The notes beneath the pieces are model-generated. The model was not told the DNA's origin. It did no database searches and worked only from the letters and a program-made list of their open reading frames with translations. Both the position numbers and the translations under genes were made by a program. Below, in pieces: positions 18,301 to 27,545 of a DNA stretch of 64,000 bases (its first letter is position 1; every line of letters begins with the position of its first letter). The stretch is from OLB6 sp964467455 (lineage in GTDB: Bacteria; Bacteroidota; Ignavibacteria; Kapaibacteriales; Kapaibacteriaceae): positions 1 to 64,000 of the forward strand of contig CAYXQJ010000004.1 in the NCBI GenBank assembly GCA_964467455.1, written 5' to 3'.

Positions 18301-21300
18301 GCGGGCGGTGCGTGGGTCACCGACCCAACGCTGACCATTGGCGGCGTCGACATCGTTCAACGCATCAACGACAACGGCACTATCAATCAAACTGCTCACA
18401 ACGTTGAACGGGTGTACCTTGGACATCATTCGGTGCGCCTGGAGTTGTTGCGATACACGAACTGGGTGCAAGGGTCCTTCGTCAACACTTCCAGCGTCAA
18501 CTGGTACGACACGAACTATCGATCGGTACCCGGGGAACATGAGGTCGCCGGAGGGACGAGTGGCAGTGCGACGTTCAGCACGGGCGACGTGACCTATGTC
18601 AGCCCGACCTCCGTGGCTGAACTCTTGGCACGGCTGGACCTGTTTGCCTGGCATAGCCGCGCATACACGGTGTTCAATTCGTGGCGGGATCAAGATTCTG
18701 TCGACAACCCGTTGGAAGATTGGATCGATCTTTCGCGCATCAAGACACGACATCCGTATCGCACGTTCAACGGACGTGCCGACTACGAAGCAACAGACTC
18801 GATGTTCGTCGATGTGATGCTGCACAAGCGGCGGCTGGATATCGACACACTGGCCTACATGGATGAGGTCTACCTTGGTGTGTCGAACCGACGCGACAAT
18901 CCGCTCTACATGCAAGATCCGGATACGACCGTCGCCTTCGATGACCAGCCGCGATTCTCGTCTACGCGCGAGTTCTTCGCCATGGTCTCCAAGCCGGAGA
19001 ACAACCACAAACTCTATGATCAGTTGGGTTCCAGATCTGTCTTGTTGCCGTTCACCCATCCGAAGACGGCAACCTTCGTCCGCAAGGTGCAGACCGCACC
19101 GGGTGTCTACACGACACAGTCCTTCTCGACACCGATCCTCCTGCACATCACGGAGGTCGTCGGCGGAACACCGGGACAACGTCAGAGCGATACGCTCTAC
19201 AAGAACCCCCAGGATTCAACACAGTCGCTCGTCCGTCGCCGCATCGACACCATCATCGACCCCAAGGCCGCCTTTGAGCTGAGCTTGCTGCCGGGAGAAG
19301 GGAAGCTTCTGCGTGTGCGTCCCATTCCGGCGCTGAGCACGGACGATATCCAAGGCAACCTCGCCTTCAGCACGCAGACGAAGCTGGTCGCAGCACCAGA
19401 GCAGCACTTTGATGCTACGAGCGGTACCTGGGTGCGGACCGACAAGGTACGCTACCACATGGTGTACACGAAGTCCCTGCCGGTCTGCGGTGACAGTGGA
19501 GAGCCCTTCCTGCGCGTCGGATATCGACGCAGTATCCCGTATCACCGTGATAGCGTGCCGATCGTCGCGGGACTTCGTTGGGAGCAGGATGAGTATCTGT
19601 TCGGTCAATCCTTCCAGGTGTCCAACCCGGCAATAGCACAACAAGGGACATGGTGGCAGGCGGGCATCCCGAGGTTTCCCGGCATGCCGCCGGGTCTCTT
19701 CAACCGCACCCACACGTGCGGGTTTGCCTTCCAGCCGCACCGTATCCACGCGGCCTTCCCTTCGATCACGATCTCGCGCTCGGTCTCAGACACCAACGGC
19801 GAACGTGACACCATCCAACGCGTTCACGTCGTGTACTCGGCCGTTTGTAACATCGGCATTGATGTGAGAAAAGGAGAGCAGCACATCGTTGAGACGACTT
19901 TCATTGATGGCGTCAGCGATGTTGACGCTTCTCAGGAGTCACGCAGCCAAGCCATCATTCGGTACGACGCAACCGACAGCATTCCGGCAAATGTGATGCT
20001 CTACTGGGGGACGCCGACCAATGGGATCGCCGAAGCGCCGGACTATGACACCACCGACAGCGAGACATTCTTCTCAGATCGCGTGGTGACGGCATGGAGT
20101 GTCGGGGTCAACCACGGCATCTCGGCGACCATGCGCAATGCGAGTTTGGCTAACGTTGGACGCCTGGTCGAACACTACCCATACGATCCCTTCTTCTACC
20201 CAACCAGCAGCAATGCGGAAGTCATCGGGCTGACGCAGACACACGATACCGTTTCGCAGTGGCTGCGGCGTGCACAGTTCCCGTCGCTGACGCCCACCAG
20301 CACCGCCATTGGAAAGCTAACCCCGGCGGCGAGTCTTGTCTGGCAGGAACAGGCCGTGCAGCATGGTGCTGTGTATGAATCGTTCAACGGCTGGGCCGTG
20401 ATGTATACCCGTCTGTGGGACCGGTTGTGGAGCGATACGACGGACCTTGTTGACTTCGGCGTCCCAGATGCCGTAGACCAGTTGCAGTACGTTTGGTCTG
20501 ACGTTCCCGACATGGTGCGCTACCTGGCAGGTACGGCAACAGCCGGTGACTCCGTCACCCATCATGTGCTGCGGATCTCCGACGATGACGAGGGCCGTGT
20601 GAGCATCTATCCGACGATCGTCCGCTCCGGTGAATCCCAGATGAAGGTGTGGCTCTCCGACTCGCTCGGCCTCACACCGCCGGTGATGCATCCGTTCCAG
20701 TTTGAAACGGTGACCTTTCAAACGAACAAAACGGGAACGCCGGCATCGTTCATTCATCGGCGATACTTTATTCAGCAGGATGAGTGTGCCGGCAACGACG
20801 GCCCCGGTGATGGCATGCACTATTGGTGGCTCGGTGCAACATCCATTGGTGGTACCAATCTGGTTGCGCCGACACTTGCGCTCGGTTCGGTACGCAACGA
20901 TGAGCAAGAATACATCGACACCATCAGCCGACCGAATTCGCCGGTGCGTGTCAGCGGCAACGTGTCGGATACGGCCGTGATCACGGTGACCACCGCGGTG
21001 TACGACGATCTCCTGCGCATGAATCCCACCGATCCGCCATCGGGTACGGTACTTTGGCTGACATGGAACTCGCCGCGTACGATCTGGCACGCCTATCTCA
21101 AGTATACGCCGCTGCCTGTCCATGCCGGTGGGTTTGTGGCGTATGGGAACACGTCGTCAAATACGGATCGCTCCGCTGCAACGACGGGTATCTGGCCACA
21201 CTTGGCACATCAATCACGCAATCTCGATCAAGCAAAACAATACGTCCGCCGAATCCAGCAAGACACGGGCAGTCCGGCCAGCTCGCCGATCTTTGTCTCG

Positions 21301-22125
21301 GCAGAAGGATTCTATAAGCGCGACTTTGGGCCGAAGTGGAGGACGAAGGGCGGCTATCACGACGGACAAGACATCATCAGTGTCGGCGGGCTAGTCGTCG
21401 ATGGCGAGGAGATCACGTTCCGACGGCTTGATCGACCCGGGTCGCCCCTTGAAAGTATGGTGGCCTCCATCTTCGATCCGTTGCCGGATCTGGTGTCGGA
21501 ACCGTTCACGGTGGAGACAGTGAAGGAGTTCGATCTCGACGTTGATGGTACGCTTCGCGAAGGCGTGGAGTTGTACCTCGAAGAGATCGGACGTGACGGC
21601 AGCATCAGCGAAGGACGGTCGGTGAACGTTGGACTACCGGAGCGTCCGCAGGCCGATGCAAAGACGCAGCGCAAGATGGCGCGGTGGACGCTGAGCAACG
21701 GCGGCGACCATGCCTTGTATCGATTCCGTCTGCATCCCACGGGCACGTTCGTGGTGATGGAAGACGAGATTCTTGAAGATGTAGGTGACAGATTTGCCAA
21801 GGCGTATGACGATGAGGCCGACAGAGGAATCATCGACCTCTCGACAATGCGTGTCGGCGATGCCCAATCGATGATGAGCGTGTTGGTGGTCCCCAATCCG
21901 GCGCGTATTGATCTGTCGATCATTCCGGTTGCACCAACGTACGTGACGCAGCCGCTCACACTGGACCTTGTGGATGCGATCGGACAGCGAGTGTTGTCCG
22001 TTCTGATCCCACCCGCTGCCACAACAACGATTGACGTAAGCATGCTCCCAAGCGGCACCTACGTTGTGCACCTTGTCAGCAGTGATGGTTTGGTTGCACG
22101 GACGCTGTGCACGGTGGTACGGTAG
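15310..22125 (+). CDS. Giant secreted protein (2271 aa) with T9SS-like C-terminal domain
   Basis: ATG 15310 gives a clean signal peptide (MRTSLRLVIVLATLSVLHLP); the upstream alternative overlaps the previous gene and lacks one. The body is long, rich in Asp, Thr, Tyr and Trp, with no domain I can name. The last 85 residues (VVPNPARIDLSI ... GTYVVHLVSS) form a T9SS-type sorting domain, so the protein should be exported to the surface. The first half is AT-richer and the second half, after about 18.2 kb, is GC-rich like the core genome. The reading frame is unbroken across that change. Its function is unknown. Confidence 0.8.
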   Translation: MRTSLRLVIVLATLSVLHLPDRLVAQHDTEPTKSIEVIGCIDSVSLLDVLTSPPIPITRSLSNFQIGLNWYGMDGFSQMFGVGLIDNHVNLDPGWDNEALSRYPTGSRLILVQNEGGRRPTTPLACAVTHGHSLMQGEGYSLMTRVDPEILVDSVTGHSILETDTNTGAVHGFRVDTVGMVQGSWREFRTTQSGTLSGNTNSRLWKTHNPEWLRFKAETLVTDTSGTRVELRHYADPTRNGEFMVVSLCVRRSGPINMMDMDLPVIKLRILRQQRLKKIDTLTVVDSRGERYLRFSFIPRTDVDDSSYMDYAPRQVGVDSLPRLFKDLTAGDPSDSTSIESKLGGDSYPYEEMPLALPVEAPSSLAGRELVWQFMKDVRDADENDEQDPDIREEMVVTGRMLSVLSDDPLSPIGTNESPYDGESRWTVFEGMIVFGSVDSLQERRSLFNYSRNPSSPSQDTFGLSSKTKNLRFNQNGSRGNADHEYAPANPGVITDLELEVEYLGGADVDVDYITFQTPNTRALLRDQYRSRVSRQIAETIMQIGKELTEDTTLIAKNFTIFGVRSHEEEGELCWYGQRYLNILTNGLMISEIDNKPYDRYRHITYPFEPSTGSYPEHPLPLWVWNEGSTGRLDPFTPVPFLRHGAANRGSLYTYGYKTGVSKGQYYDNNTGSTDVLHDGDDPVTVNGWLKIGASVDQSAVGVQNRRMATDDYTIGFPCSNLGTGGFSGQMEYYADAFEPGRKSQLWNAPRWLEHKDLDGLPENNSDSLTSCTSLDLEVQLSTIDRPPTIKLSTSLYSEFLSPGNSKFLFSNTPWLEQVWLGTDKVGVHWPVFGQTDSLATVLMSRGDQSRPYTAEEMRVRLMTPTLLGARGVMLFVGSFETIGDSVQTMMRVGFPNIINARAYYDARLDTFSVNSLTTDHYGADYPTYRTGGWFKVDNNPSCNDCGVTLRKDLVWKVRTEGYLEAGSMVSTTNGPEPDKLYLSTMGYVSGGGKSKNAGGAWVTDPTLTIGGVDIVQRINDNGTINQTAHNVERVYLGHHSVRLELLRYTNWVQGSFVNTSSVNWYDTNYRSVPGEHEVAGGTSGSATFSTGDVTYVSPTSVAELLARLDLFAWHSRAYTVFNSWRDQDSVDNPLEDWIDLSRIKTRHPYRTFNGRADYEATDSMFVDVMLHKRRLDIDTLAYMDEVYLGVSNRRDNPLYMQDPDTTVAFDDQPRFSSTREFFAMVSKPENNHKLYDQLGSRSVLLPFTHPKTATFVRKVQTAPGVYTTQSFSTPILLHITEVVGGTPGQRQSDTLYKNPQDSTQSLVRRRIDTIIDPKAAFELSLLPGEGKLLRVRPIPALSTDDIQGNLAFSTQTKLVAAPEQHFDATSGTWVRTDKVRYHMVYTKSLPVCGDSGEPFLRVGYRRSIPYHRDSVPIVAGLRWEQDEYLFGQSFQVSNPAIAQQGTWWQAGIPRFPGMPPGLFNRTHTCGFAFQPHRIHAAFPSITISRSVSDTNGERDTIQRVHVVYSAVCNIGIDVRKGEQHIVETTFIDGVSDVDASQESRSQAIIRYDATDSIPANVMLYWGTPTNGIAEAPDYDTTDSETFFSDRVVTAWSVGVNHGISATMRNASLANVGRLVEHYPYDPFFYPTSSNAEVIGLTQTHDTVSQWLRRAQFPSLTPTSTAIGKLTPAASLVWQEQAVQHGAVYESFNGWAVMYTRLWDRLWSDTTDLVDFGVPDAVDQLQYVWSDVPDMVRYLAGTATAGDSVTHHVLRISDDDEGRVSIYPTIVRSGESQMKVWLSDSLGLTPPVMHPFQFETVTFQTNKTGTPASFIHRRYFIQQDECAGNDGPGDGMHYWWLGATSIGGTNLVAPTLALGSVRNDEQEYIDTISRPNSPVRVSGNVSDTAVITVTTAVYDDLLRMNPTDPPSGTVLWLTWNSPRTIWHAYLKYTPLPVHAGGFVAYGNTSSNTDRSAATTGIWPHLAHQSRNLDQAKQYVRRIQQDTGSPASSPIFVSAEGFYKRDFGPKWRTKGGYHDGQDIISVGGLVVDGEEITFRRLDRPGSPLESMVASIFDPLPDLVSEPFTVETVKEFDLDVDGTLREGVELYLEEIGRDGSISEGRSVNVGLPERPQADAKTQRKMARWTLSNGGDHALYRFRLHPTGTFVVMEDEILEDVGDRFAKAYDDEADRGIIDLSTMRVGDAQSMMSVLVVPNPARIDLSIIPVAPTYVTQPLTLDLVDAIGQRVLSVLIPPAATTTIDVSMLPSGTYVVHLVSSDGLVARTLCTVVR

Positions 22126-22152
22126 GGGAGTCGTTCTCATCCTACAGAACCG

Positions 22153-22160
22153 TAACTTTG
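22153..22160 (+). promoter_or_regulatory. Bacteroidota-type -7 element TAACTTTG
   Basis: An exact match to TAnnTTTG, 26 bases upstream of the threonine dehydrogenase ATG and after the stop of the giant secreted protein. No clear TTG is seen at the -33 position. It would start the 22-29 kb operon. Confidence 0.6.
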
Positions 22161-22186
22161 TGTTCACGCTCAACAACGAGGAACAC

Positions 22187-23197
22187 ATGACGACCGTATT
22201 GGTGACCGGTGCCGGCGGAGAGATCGGCCATAGTCTGTTGGAAACATTCGCAGAATTGGGTGATCGACGGGTGATCGCCATGGACCTGAACGATCTGCCG
22301 CCTGAGCTGGCGTCGAAGGCCGACGTGGTGCTCAAAGGTGATGTGTCCGACCCGGCCCTCGTTGCCAAACTTGAAGAACACGATATCGACGAGGTCTATC
22401 ACCTCGCGGCATTGCTGTCCACCAGCGCAGAAAAGAATCCAGCCCTGGCCCATCACGTGAATGTGAACGGGACGATGGGACTGTTGATGATGTGCCGCCG
22501 CATCGCACTCCGACGCAACACGGTGGTGAAGTTCCTCTTCCCAAGTACGATCGCTGTCTACGGCCTTCCGTCGCTCGATGTGAAGAATGCCGCCGGCGCC
22601 GTCAACGAAGACCAATACCTGACGCCTACCACCATGTACGGCATCAACAAGCTGTACTGCGAACAACTCGGCGTCTATATGAGCGAACGGTTCGGACAGC
22701 TCACCGATGACGCCGGACGCAAGACGGTGGACTTCCGCGCCGTGCGATTCCCGGGGTTGATCTCGGCAACAACAGTTCCCACAGGCGGTACGAGCGACTT
22801 CGCTCCCGAAATGATCCACGCCGCCGCCAAAGGTGTTCCATACGCCTGCTTTGTTCGTCCGGATGCCCGCATTCCGTTCATGACGATGCCCGACGGTGTT
22901 AAGGCCCTCATCCAACTTGCTGCCGCACCCGTAGAGAACCTCACTCGACGCGTCTACAACATTGGCGCCTTCGCACCAACAGCCGAAGAGATCGCCGCCC
23001 GCGTCAAACAGGCCTTCCCGGAGGCCGAGGTCACGTATGCACCGCATGCCAAGCGTCAGGCCATCATCGATTCGTGGTGCGCCGATGTGGTCGACACTGC
23101 GGCTCGCTCTGACTGGGGATGGACGCCGGACTATGACATCGATCGCGCCTTCGATGAATATCTGATCCCGACGATCAGCAGCGTTTATGCCGGATAA
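22187..23197 (+). CDS. tdh: L-threonine 3-dehydrogenase, SDR (UDP-galactose epimerase-like) type
   Basis: Protein of 336 aa. The N-terminus has the Rossmann motif VTGAGGEIG (about 6-14). The SDR catalytic pair is visible as Tyr/Lys in YGINK, with the Ser/Thr in FPSTIAVYG. The stretch DFRAVRFPGLIS...GGTSDFAPEMIHAA and the later PFMTMPDGVKAL are typical of the SDR threonine dehydrogenase found in Bacteroidota and animals. The reaction is NAD-dependent oxidation of L-threonine to 2-amino-3-ketobutyrate in the cytoplasm. The ATG at 22187 follows the TAACTTTG promoter; a longer frame to 22064 is ignored because it runs into the previous gene. The end overlaps the next gene by 11 bases. The usual partner ligase (kbl) is not adjacent. 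A generic epimerase is the alternative. Confidence 0.82.
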   Translation: MTTVLVTGAGGEIGHSLLETFAELGDRRVIAMDLNDLPPELASKADVVLKGDVSDPALVAKLEEHDIDEVYHLAALLSTSAEKNPALAHHVNVNGTMGLLMMCRRIALRRNTVVKFLFPSTIAVYGLPSLDVKNAAGAVNEDQYLTPTTMYGINKLYCEQLGVYMSERFGQLTDDAGRKTVDFRAVRFPGLISATTVPTGGTSDFAPEMIHAAAKGVPYACFVRPDARIPFMTMPDGVKALIQLAAAPVENLTRRVYNIGAFAPTAEEIAARVKQAFPEAEVTYAPHAKRQAIIDSWCADVVDTAARSDWGWTPDYDIDRAFDEYLIPTISSVYAG

Positions 23198-25217
23198 CGG
23201 CACACCGAACCTGCTCATCCACGAGAAGAGTCCCTACCTCCTGCAGCATGCCCATAATCCCGTGGCATGGAGGCCGTGGGGAATGGAAGCCTTCGACCTC
23301 GCCCGCGCCGAAGACAAACCCGTCTTTGTCTCCATCGGCTACGCCACCTGCCATTGGTGTCACGTCATGGAACATGAGTCCTTCGTCAACCCAGACGTTG
23401 CGGCCTTCCTCAACGAACACTTCATCAGCATCAAGGTCGATCGCGAAGAACGTCCCGACGTCGACAGTATCTACATGGACGTCTGCCAAGCCATGACCGG
23501 TCACGGCGGCTGGCCCCTGACGGTCTTCATGGACGCCGACAAACGTCCGTTCGTTGCCGGCACGTATTTCCCGCCCCGTACCCGCGGCGGACGCATCGGC
23601 TTCCTCGATCTGCTCGACCGCATCCACACGGCCTGGACGCATGACCGCGACCGTATCACGGCCTCGGCACAAGAGATCATCACGTCGTTACAGGAGGGGG
23701 CGCGCACGTCGTTCTATGGCGAGATCCCCGACACCGTCTTCGACATCGTCGCCGACCATCACAGCCGCACCTTCGATGAAGACCACGGCGGCTTCGGCAG
23801 CCAGCCGAAGTTCCCGTCGCCGCACCATCTTTTGCTGCTCTTCCGCATCGCGCGCAGGACGGGGAACACCAACCTCATCCGCATGGCCACGACAACGCTT
23901 GATGCCATGCGCGCCGGCGGACTCTTCGACCACGTCGGCTTCGGCTTCCATCGCTATTCGACCGATCGACGTTGGCTGCTGCCACACTTCGAAAAAATGC
24001 TCTATGATCAGGCCACATTGATGATGGCCTATACCGAGGCATGGCAGATCACTGGCGCAGAACGTTTTCGTACAACATGCCTCGAGATCGCCGACTATCT
24101 GCGTCGCGATATGACCAGTCCCGACGGCGCCTTCTACTCCGCGCAAGATGCCGACAGCGAAGGTGAAGAAGGCAAGTACTACGTCTGGTCCACATCAGAA
24201 TTGAGCGACGTGCTCGCCCCCTCCCAACTGGAGTTGGTGCGTACATTCTTCAACGTCCACGATGATGGCAACTTCCACGACGAAGCCACCGGCTCGATGA
24301 CGGGTGCGAACATCCTTCATCTCCAGCGTAATGTGCTTGCATCAGGTGCAGTGCCGCAAGAATGGGAGCCCATTCGTCAACATCTCTTGATGATAAGGGG
24401 CGAGCGTATCCCCCCATTGACGGACGACAAGGTCTTGACCGATTGGAATGGCTTGATGATCGGTGCGTTGGCTCGTGCCGGTCGCGCCTTTCATGATGCA
24501 ACGTTGACGTCGATGGCCGTCAAGGCCTATCATGCAGTGGTGGAATGTTGTGGCGGGACGTCGTGGGTGCACCGCTATCGCGACGGACATCGTCATGTTG
24601 ATGCGATGCTGGATGACCATGCCATGATCGGCTGGGCCGCTGCCGAGTTATATCAGACCACCGGTGATCAACAGTACCTTGAAGATGCGCGGTGGCATGC
24701 CACAACGATCCTTGAGACCTTCAAGACCGAGGACGGCGTGTTGGCTATGACGTCGGCACAGGCCACGGATCTTCCGTTGCGTCCGACGTCGGCATTCGAT
24801 TCGGCAGCACCGAGCGGCAACAGCATGGCGGCGTGGTTGTTCGCCCAGCTGGGGACGTTGTGTGATGAGCAACGGTATCGTGATGCGGCACGCGACGCCG
24901 TGACGTCGTACGGATCACACATGGAGCGATTCGCTCCGGGATATTGTTTGGCCTTGTCCGTGTGGGATCTGATCGCCCACGGCAGTACGGAGATCGTCTT
25001 GAATGGATCGTCGTCAGACCCGCTGATCTCGGACGCTTTCCAAGCTCTTGCCGAGAGCTTTCTGCCCAGCGCACTCTTCATGTGGGATCCCAAACGCTCG
25101 CCATTCGACCAAGCACCGCGTCCGTCGGTCATGATCTGCACCAACTATCATTGCGAGCGTCCGGCGACACATATTGATGACGTTCGTGACTGGTTAGTGA
25201 AAGGGGGCGGATCATGA
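23187..25217 (+). CDS. Thioredoxin domain protein, YyaL/SPATA20 family (DUF255)
   Basis: Protein of 676 aa, full family length. The N-terminal domain contains LLQHAHNPVAW and the redox-like motif GYATCHWCHVMEHESF (CHWC, about residues 50-65), followed by DREERPDVDSIYM and GHGGWPLTVFM, all diagnostic of the family. The remaining 450 residues form the (alpha/alpha)6 barrel typical of N-acylglucosamine epimerase-like proteins. The biochemical role of the family is not settled. The protein lacks a signal peptide, so it is cytoplasmic. Its ATG lies inside the end of tdh, and its stop overlaps the O-antigen ligase start by four bases, so it is embedded in an operon. Confidence 0.93.
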   Translation: MPDNGTPNLLIHEKSPYLLQHAHNPVAWRPWGMEAFDLARAEDKPVFVSIGYATCHWCHVMEHESFVNPDVAAFLNEHFISIKVDREERPDVDSIYMDVCQAMTGHGGWPLTVFMDADKRPFVAGTYFPPRTRGGRIGFLDLLDRIHTAWTHDRDRITASAQEIITSLQEGARTSFYGEIPDTVFDIVADHHSRTFDEDHGGFGSQPKFPSPHHLLLLFRIARRTGNTNLIRMATTTLDAMRAGGLFDHVGFGFHRYSTDRRWLLPHFEKMLYDQATLMMAYTEAWQITGAERFRTTCLEIADYLRRDMTSPDGAFYSAQDADSEGEEGKYYVWSTSELSDVLAPSQLELVRTFFNVHDDGNFHDEATGSMTGANILHLQRNVLASGAVPQEWEPIRQHLLMIRGERIPPLTDDKVLTDWNGLMIGALARAGRAFHDATLTSMAVKAYHAVVECCGGTSWVHRYRDGHRHVDAMLDDHAMIGWAAAELYQTTGDQQYLEDARWHATTILETFKTEDGVLAMTSAQATDLPLRPTSAFDSAAPSGNSMAAWLFAQLGTLCDEQRYRDAARDAVTSYGSHMERFAPGYCLALSVWDLIAHGSTEIVLNGSSSDPLISDAFQALAESFLPSALFMWDPKRSPFDQAPRPSVMICTNYHCERPATHIDDVRDWLVKGGGS

Positions 25218-26686
25218 ACGGACGTGTGATCTCCGTCTACCTCGGCCTGCTCTTCATCGCTTCGGTGTTGGGCTTCCTTCAACTTGGCGCTATCGGTACG
25301 TTCGGCATCACACCCATGGAAACGTTGTTTGGCGCTTCCTTTCTGTATGCGCTGTATCATGGATTGTGGCTTGGACGTCCGTTCCAGTTCCCGCGAAGGG
25401 CCGACGTAGCGTTGTTTGTCGCCTTGGCCGCAACCTTCTTCCTTTCTGCCGTCCCTGTGTTAATCACTGGCGACGCCGATGCGATCACGCAGGGGATGAA
25501 GACCCTCTCCCACGTCTACTACCTAGTGTTGTTCGCCGCCGTCATGATCACCATACCGATCACCGGTGCGCAGTGGATCTCGGCACTTCGGATCCATCTG
25601 GTGTTCTCGACGGCCATCATGCTCTTCGGCATTTATCAACTACCCGCGCGGGCCTTTGATCTTCCGTTGGCGTGGCTGGATGTGACGAATGTGTCGTTCC
25701 AGCGCGGACTCAAGGAGACCTATGAGGTCACACAGCTCGCCATTCGTTTTGAGAACTTCTACCGTGTCACATCGGTCTTCACCGAGCCATCAGGACTGGC
25801 TGCGTATGGTGCAGCCTCCATCACCATGCTGACGGTGCCACTCCTCCTTGGTGGGGCAACGATCTTTCGGTCGCGACCGTTGCTTCTCTTCGCGATCATC
25901 AGCACGGTGGTCGCCATGTTCCTGACGTTCTCGATCACCGGTGCGATGTTGGTCGCCGTCGCAATTGGTCTGACGCTGATCTTGTATCCGACCCATTCGA
26001 TGAAGCGCTTCTTGGCGATCGGTATCGTCTCGCTCGTCTTGATCACGGTGGCTGACCGTGTGACACAGTCATTTACAGACGTGAGTGTCTTGGAGCTATT
26101 CACGCAGAGGATCACATCGCTTGTGACGGGTGCCGCTGCACGAGAAGAAGCCGGGGCGGTGGCGGGGGAGTCGCTCACACAACGGACTGCTGACTATGCC
26201 GTATCGGCCGATGTGTGGATGGAATCGCCCGTGACGGGCGTTGGCCTTGGCAACTTCGCCAACTCCGAGTCCTCGAAGTATCACAACGTGCAGTTCCCCT
26301 CGACGGTCTACGGAAGTGTGCTCGCGGAGTTGGGCCTGATCGGCTTCTTTGTCTTCATCGCCCTGTTGTTGGTCACCTTCACGATCACCGTCCGCGATGA
26401 ACGACAGTGGTGGCGTGGACATCGCGGCAAGGATCCTGCCGTGGATATTCTCGCGCCGTTGATCCCCTTCCGCGTCCTGCTCCTTATTTTTGTAGCATTC
26501 ACAAGCAATTATCTGGTGACGGCAGTGTTCTGGTACGACTTGGTGTTGATCCTTTCCGGTCGAACTGCCGTGCGCCGACAACTCGGGGTCGATCAGACAT
26601 TTGATATCTATTTGACACGGACGCCGTGGCGCGATCGGTGGATCGCTGCGCACACGGCTGGGGAAGATCATGCCGCTCATCATTGA
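25214..26686 (+). CDS. O-antigen ligase/polymerase family membrane protein
   Basis: Protein of 490 aa with about eleven hydrophobic helices. The conserved C-terminal loop motif SPVTGVGLGNFAN (around 335-347), preceded by a long periplasmic region, is typical of Wzy_C-type O-antigen ligases and polymerases. It would join or polymerise surface polysaccharide at the inner membrane. The gene overlaps both neighbours (4 bases upstream, 17 bases with folD), so it is translated as part of the run. No other polysaccharide genes are next to it, so its substrate cannot be deduced; a ligase, polymerase or protein O-glycosylase all remain possible. Confidence 0.8.
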   Translation: MNGRVISVYLGLLFIASVLGFLQLGAIGTFGITPMETLFGASFLYALYHGLWLGRPFQFPRRADVALFVALAATFFLSAVPVLITGDADAITQGMKTLSHVYYLVLFAAVMITIPITGAQWISALRIHLVFSTAIMLFGIYQLPARAFDLPLAWLDVTNVSFQRGLKETYEVTQLAIRFENFYRVTSVFTEPSGLAAYGAASITMLTVPLLLGGATIFRSRPLLLFAIISTVVAMFLTFSITGAMLVAVAIGLTLILYPTHSMKRFLAIGIVSLVLITVADRVTQSFTDVSVLELFTQRITSLVTGAAAREEAGAVAGESLTQRTADYAVSADVWMESPVTGVGLGNFANSESSKYHNVQFPSTVYGSVLAELGLIGFFVFIALLLVTFTITVRDERQWWRGHRGKDPAVDILAPLIPFRVLLLIFVAFTSNYLVTAVFWYDLVLILSGRTAVRRQLGVDQTFDIYLTRTPWRDRWIAAHTAGEDHAAHH

Positions 26687-27545
26687 CGGAAAACAGCTTG
26701 CTCGCGACATTCGCGGTGAGATCAAGGTCGAGGTCGACCGTATTCGCGAGGGCCTTGGTCGTGCACCGGGCCTGAACCTCCTCCTTGTAGGTGAGGACCC
26801 GGCATCAGAGGTCTATGTCCGCAACAAAGGCAAAGACTGTGAGAACGTCGGTATCCGCTCCATCATCGTCCGTATGCCGGCCGATGCTGAGGAAGCCGCG
26901 GTGATCCATCAGGTGGAAGCATGGAATGCCGATCCGACGGTTGACGGCATCTTGGTCCAATTGCCCCTTCCCAAACACATTGATGAGATGCGGGTACTGC
27001 GGACGATCGATCCGCATAAGGATGTCGACGGATTCCATCCGATGAATGCCGGGAAGTTGATGATCGGTTTGGATGGCTTTATTCCTTGCACGCCGTTCGG
27101 TGTGCTGGAGATGTTGAAGCGTTCGAACATTGAGACATCGGGTAAGCATGTTGTTGTGGTCGGACGCAGCAACATTGTCGGCAAACCGATCGCCATGTTG
27201 ATGGCACAGAAACGCCCGCAAGGCAATGCAACGGTCACGATCTGTCACACCGGTACGAAAGACCTTGCCTCCTTTACCAAGCAGGCCGACATCGTTGTTG
27301 CCGCCGTTGGCAAGGCCCGTGTGATCACGGCCGACATGATCAAGCCCGGTGCGGTGGTGATCGACGTCGGCATCAACCGCATCGATCACGCTGATGGCAC
27401 GACGGGTCTTGTTGGTGACGTAGATTATGATTCCGTCGCACCGATCGCATCAGCTATCACGCCGGTGCCGGGTGGTGTTGGGCCAATGACGCGGGCCATG
27501 TTGTTGATGAATACTCTCAAGGCTGCAAAGAGGCATCTCTCATGA
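26670..27545 (+). CDS. folD: Methylenetetrahydrofolate dehydrogenase/cyclohydrolase
   Basis: Protein of 291 aa, the normal length. The active-site region SEVYVRNKGKDCENVGI holds the catalytic Lys and the conserved Tyr. The signatures DGILVQLPLPKHID, DPHKDVDGFHPMNAGKL, VVVGRSNIVGKP and the C-terminal ITPVPGGVGPMTRAML are all present. The bifunctional enzyme interconverts 5,10-methylene-THF, methenyl-THF and 10-formyl-THF in the cytoplasm for purine and methionine synthesis. The start lies 17 bases inside the previous gene, and the TGA stop overlaps the next ATG (ATGA), showing translational coupling. Confidence 0.97.
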   Translation: MPLIIDGKQLARDIRGEIKVEVDRIREGLGRAPGLNLLLVGEDPASEVYVRNKGKDCENVGIRSIIVRMPADAEEAAVIHQVEAWNADPTVDGILVQLPLPKHIDEMRVLRTIDPHKDVDGFHPMNAGKLMIGLDGFIPCTPFGVLEMLKRSNIETSGKHVVVVGRSNIVGKPIAMLMAQKRPQGNATVTICHTGTKDLASFTKQADIVVAAVGKARVITADMIKPGAVVIDVGINRIDHADGTTGLVGDVDYDSVAPIASAITPVPGGVGPMTRAMLLMNTLKAAKRHLS

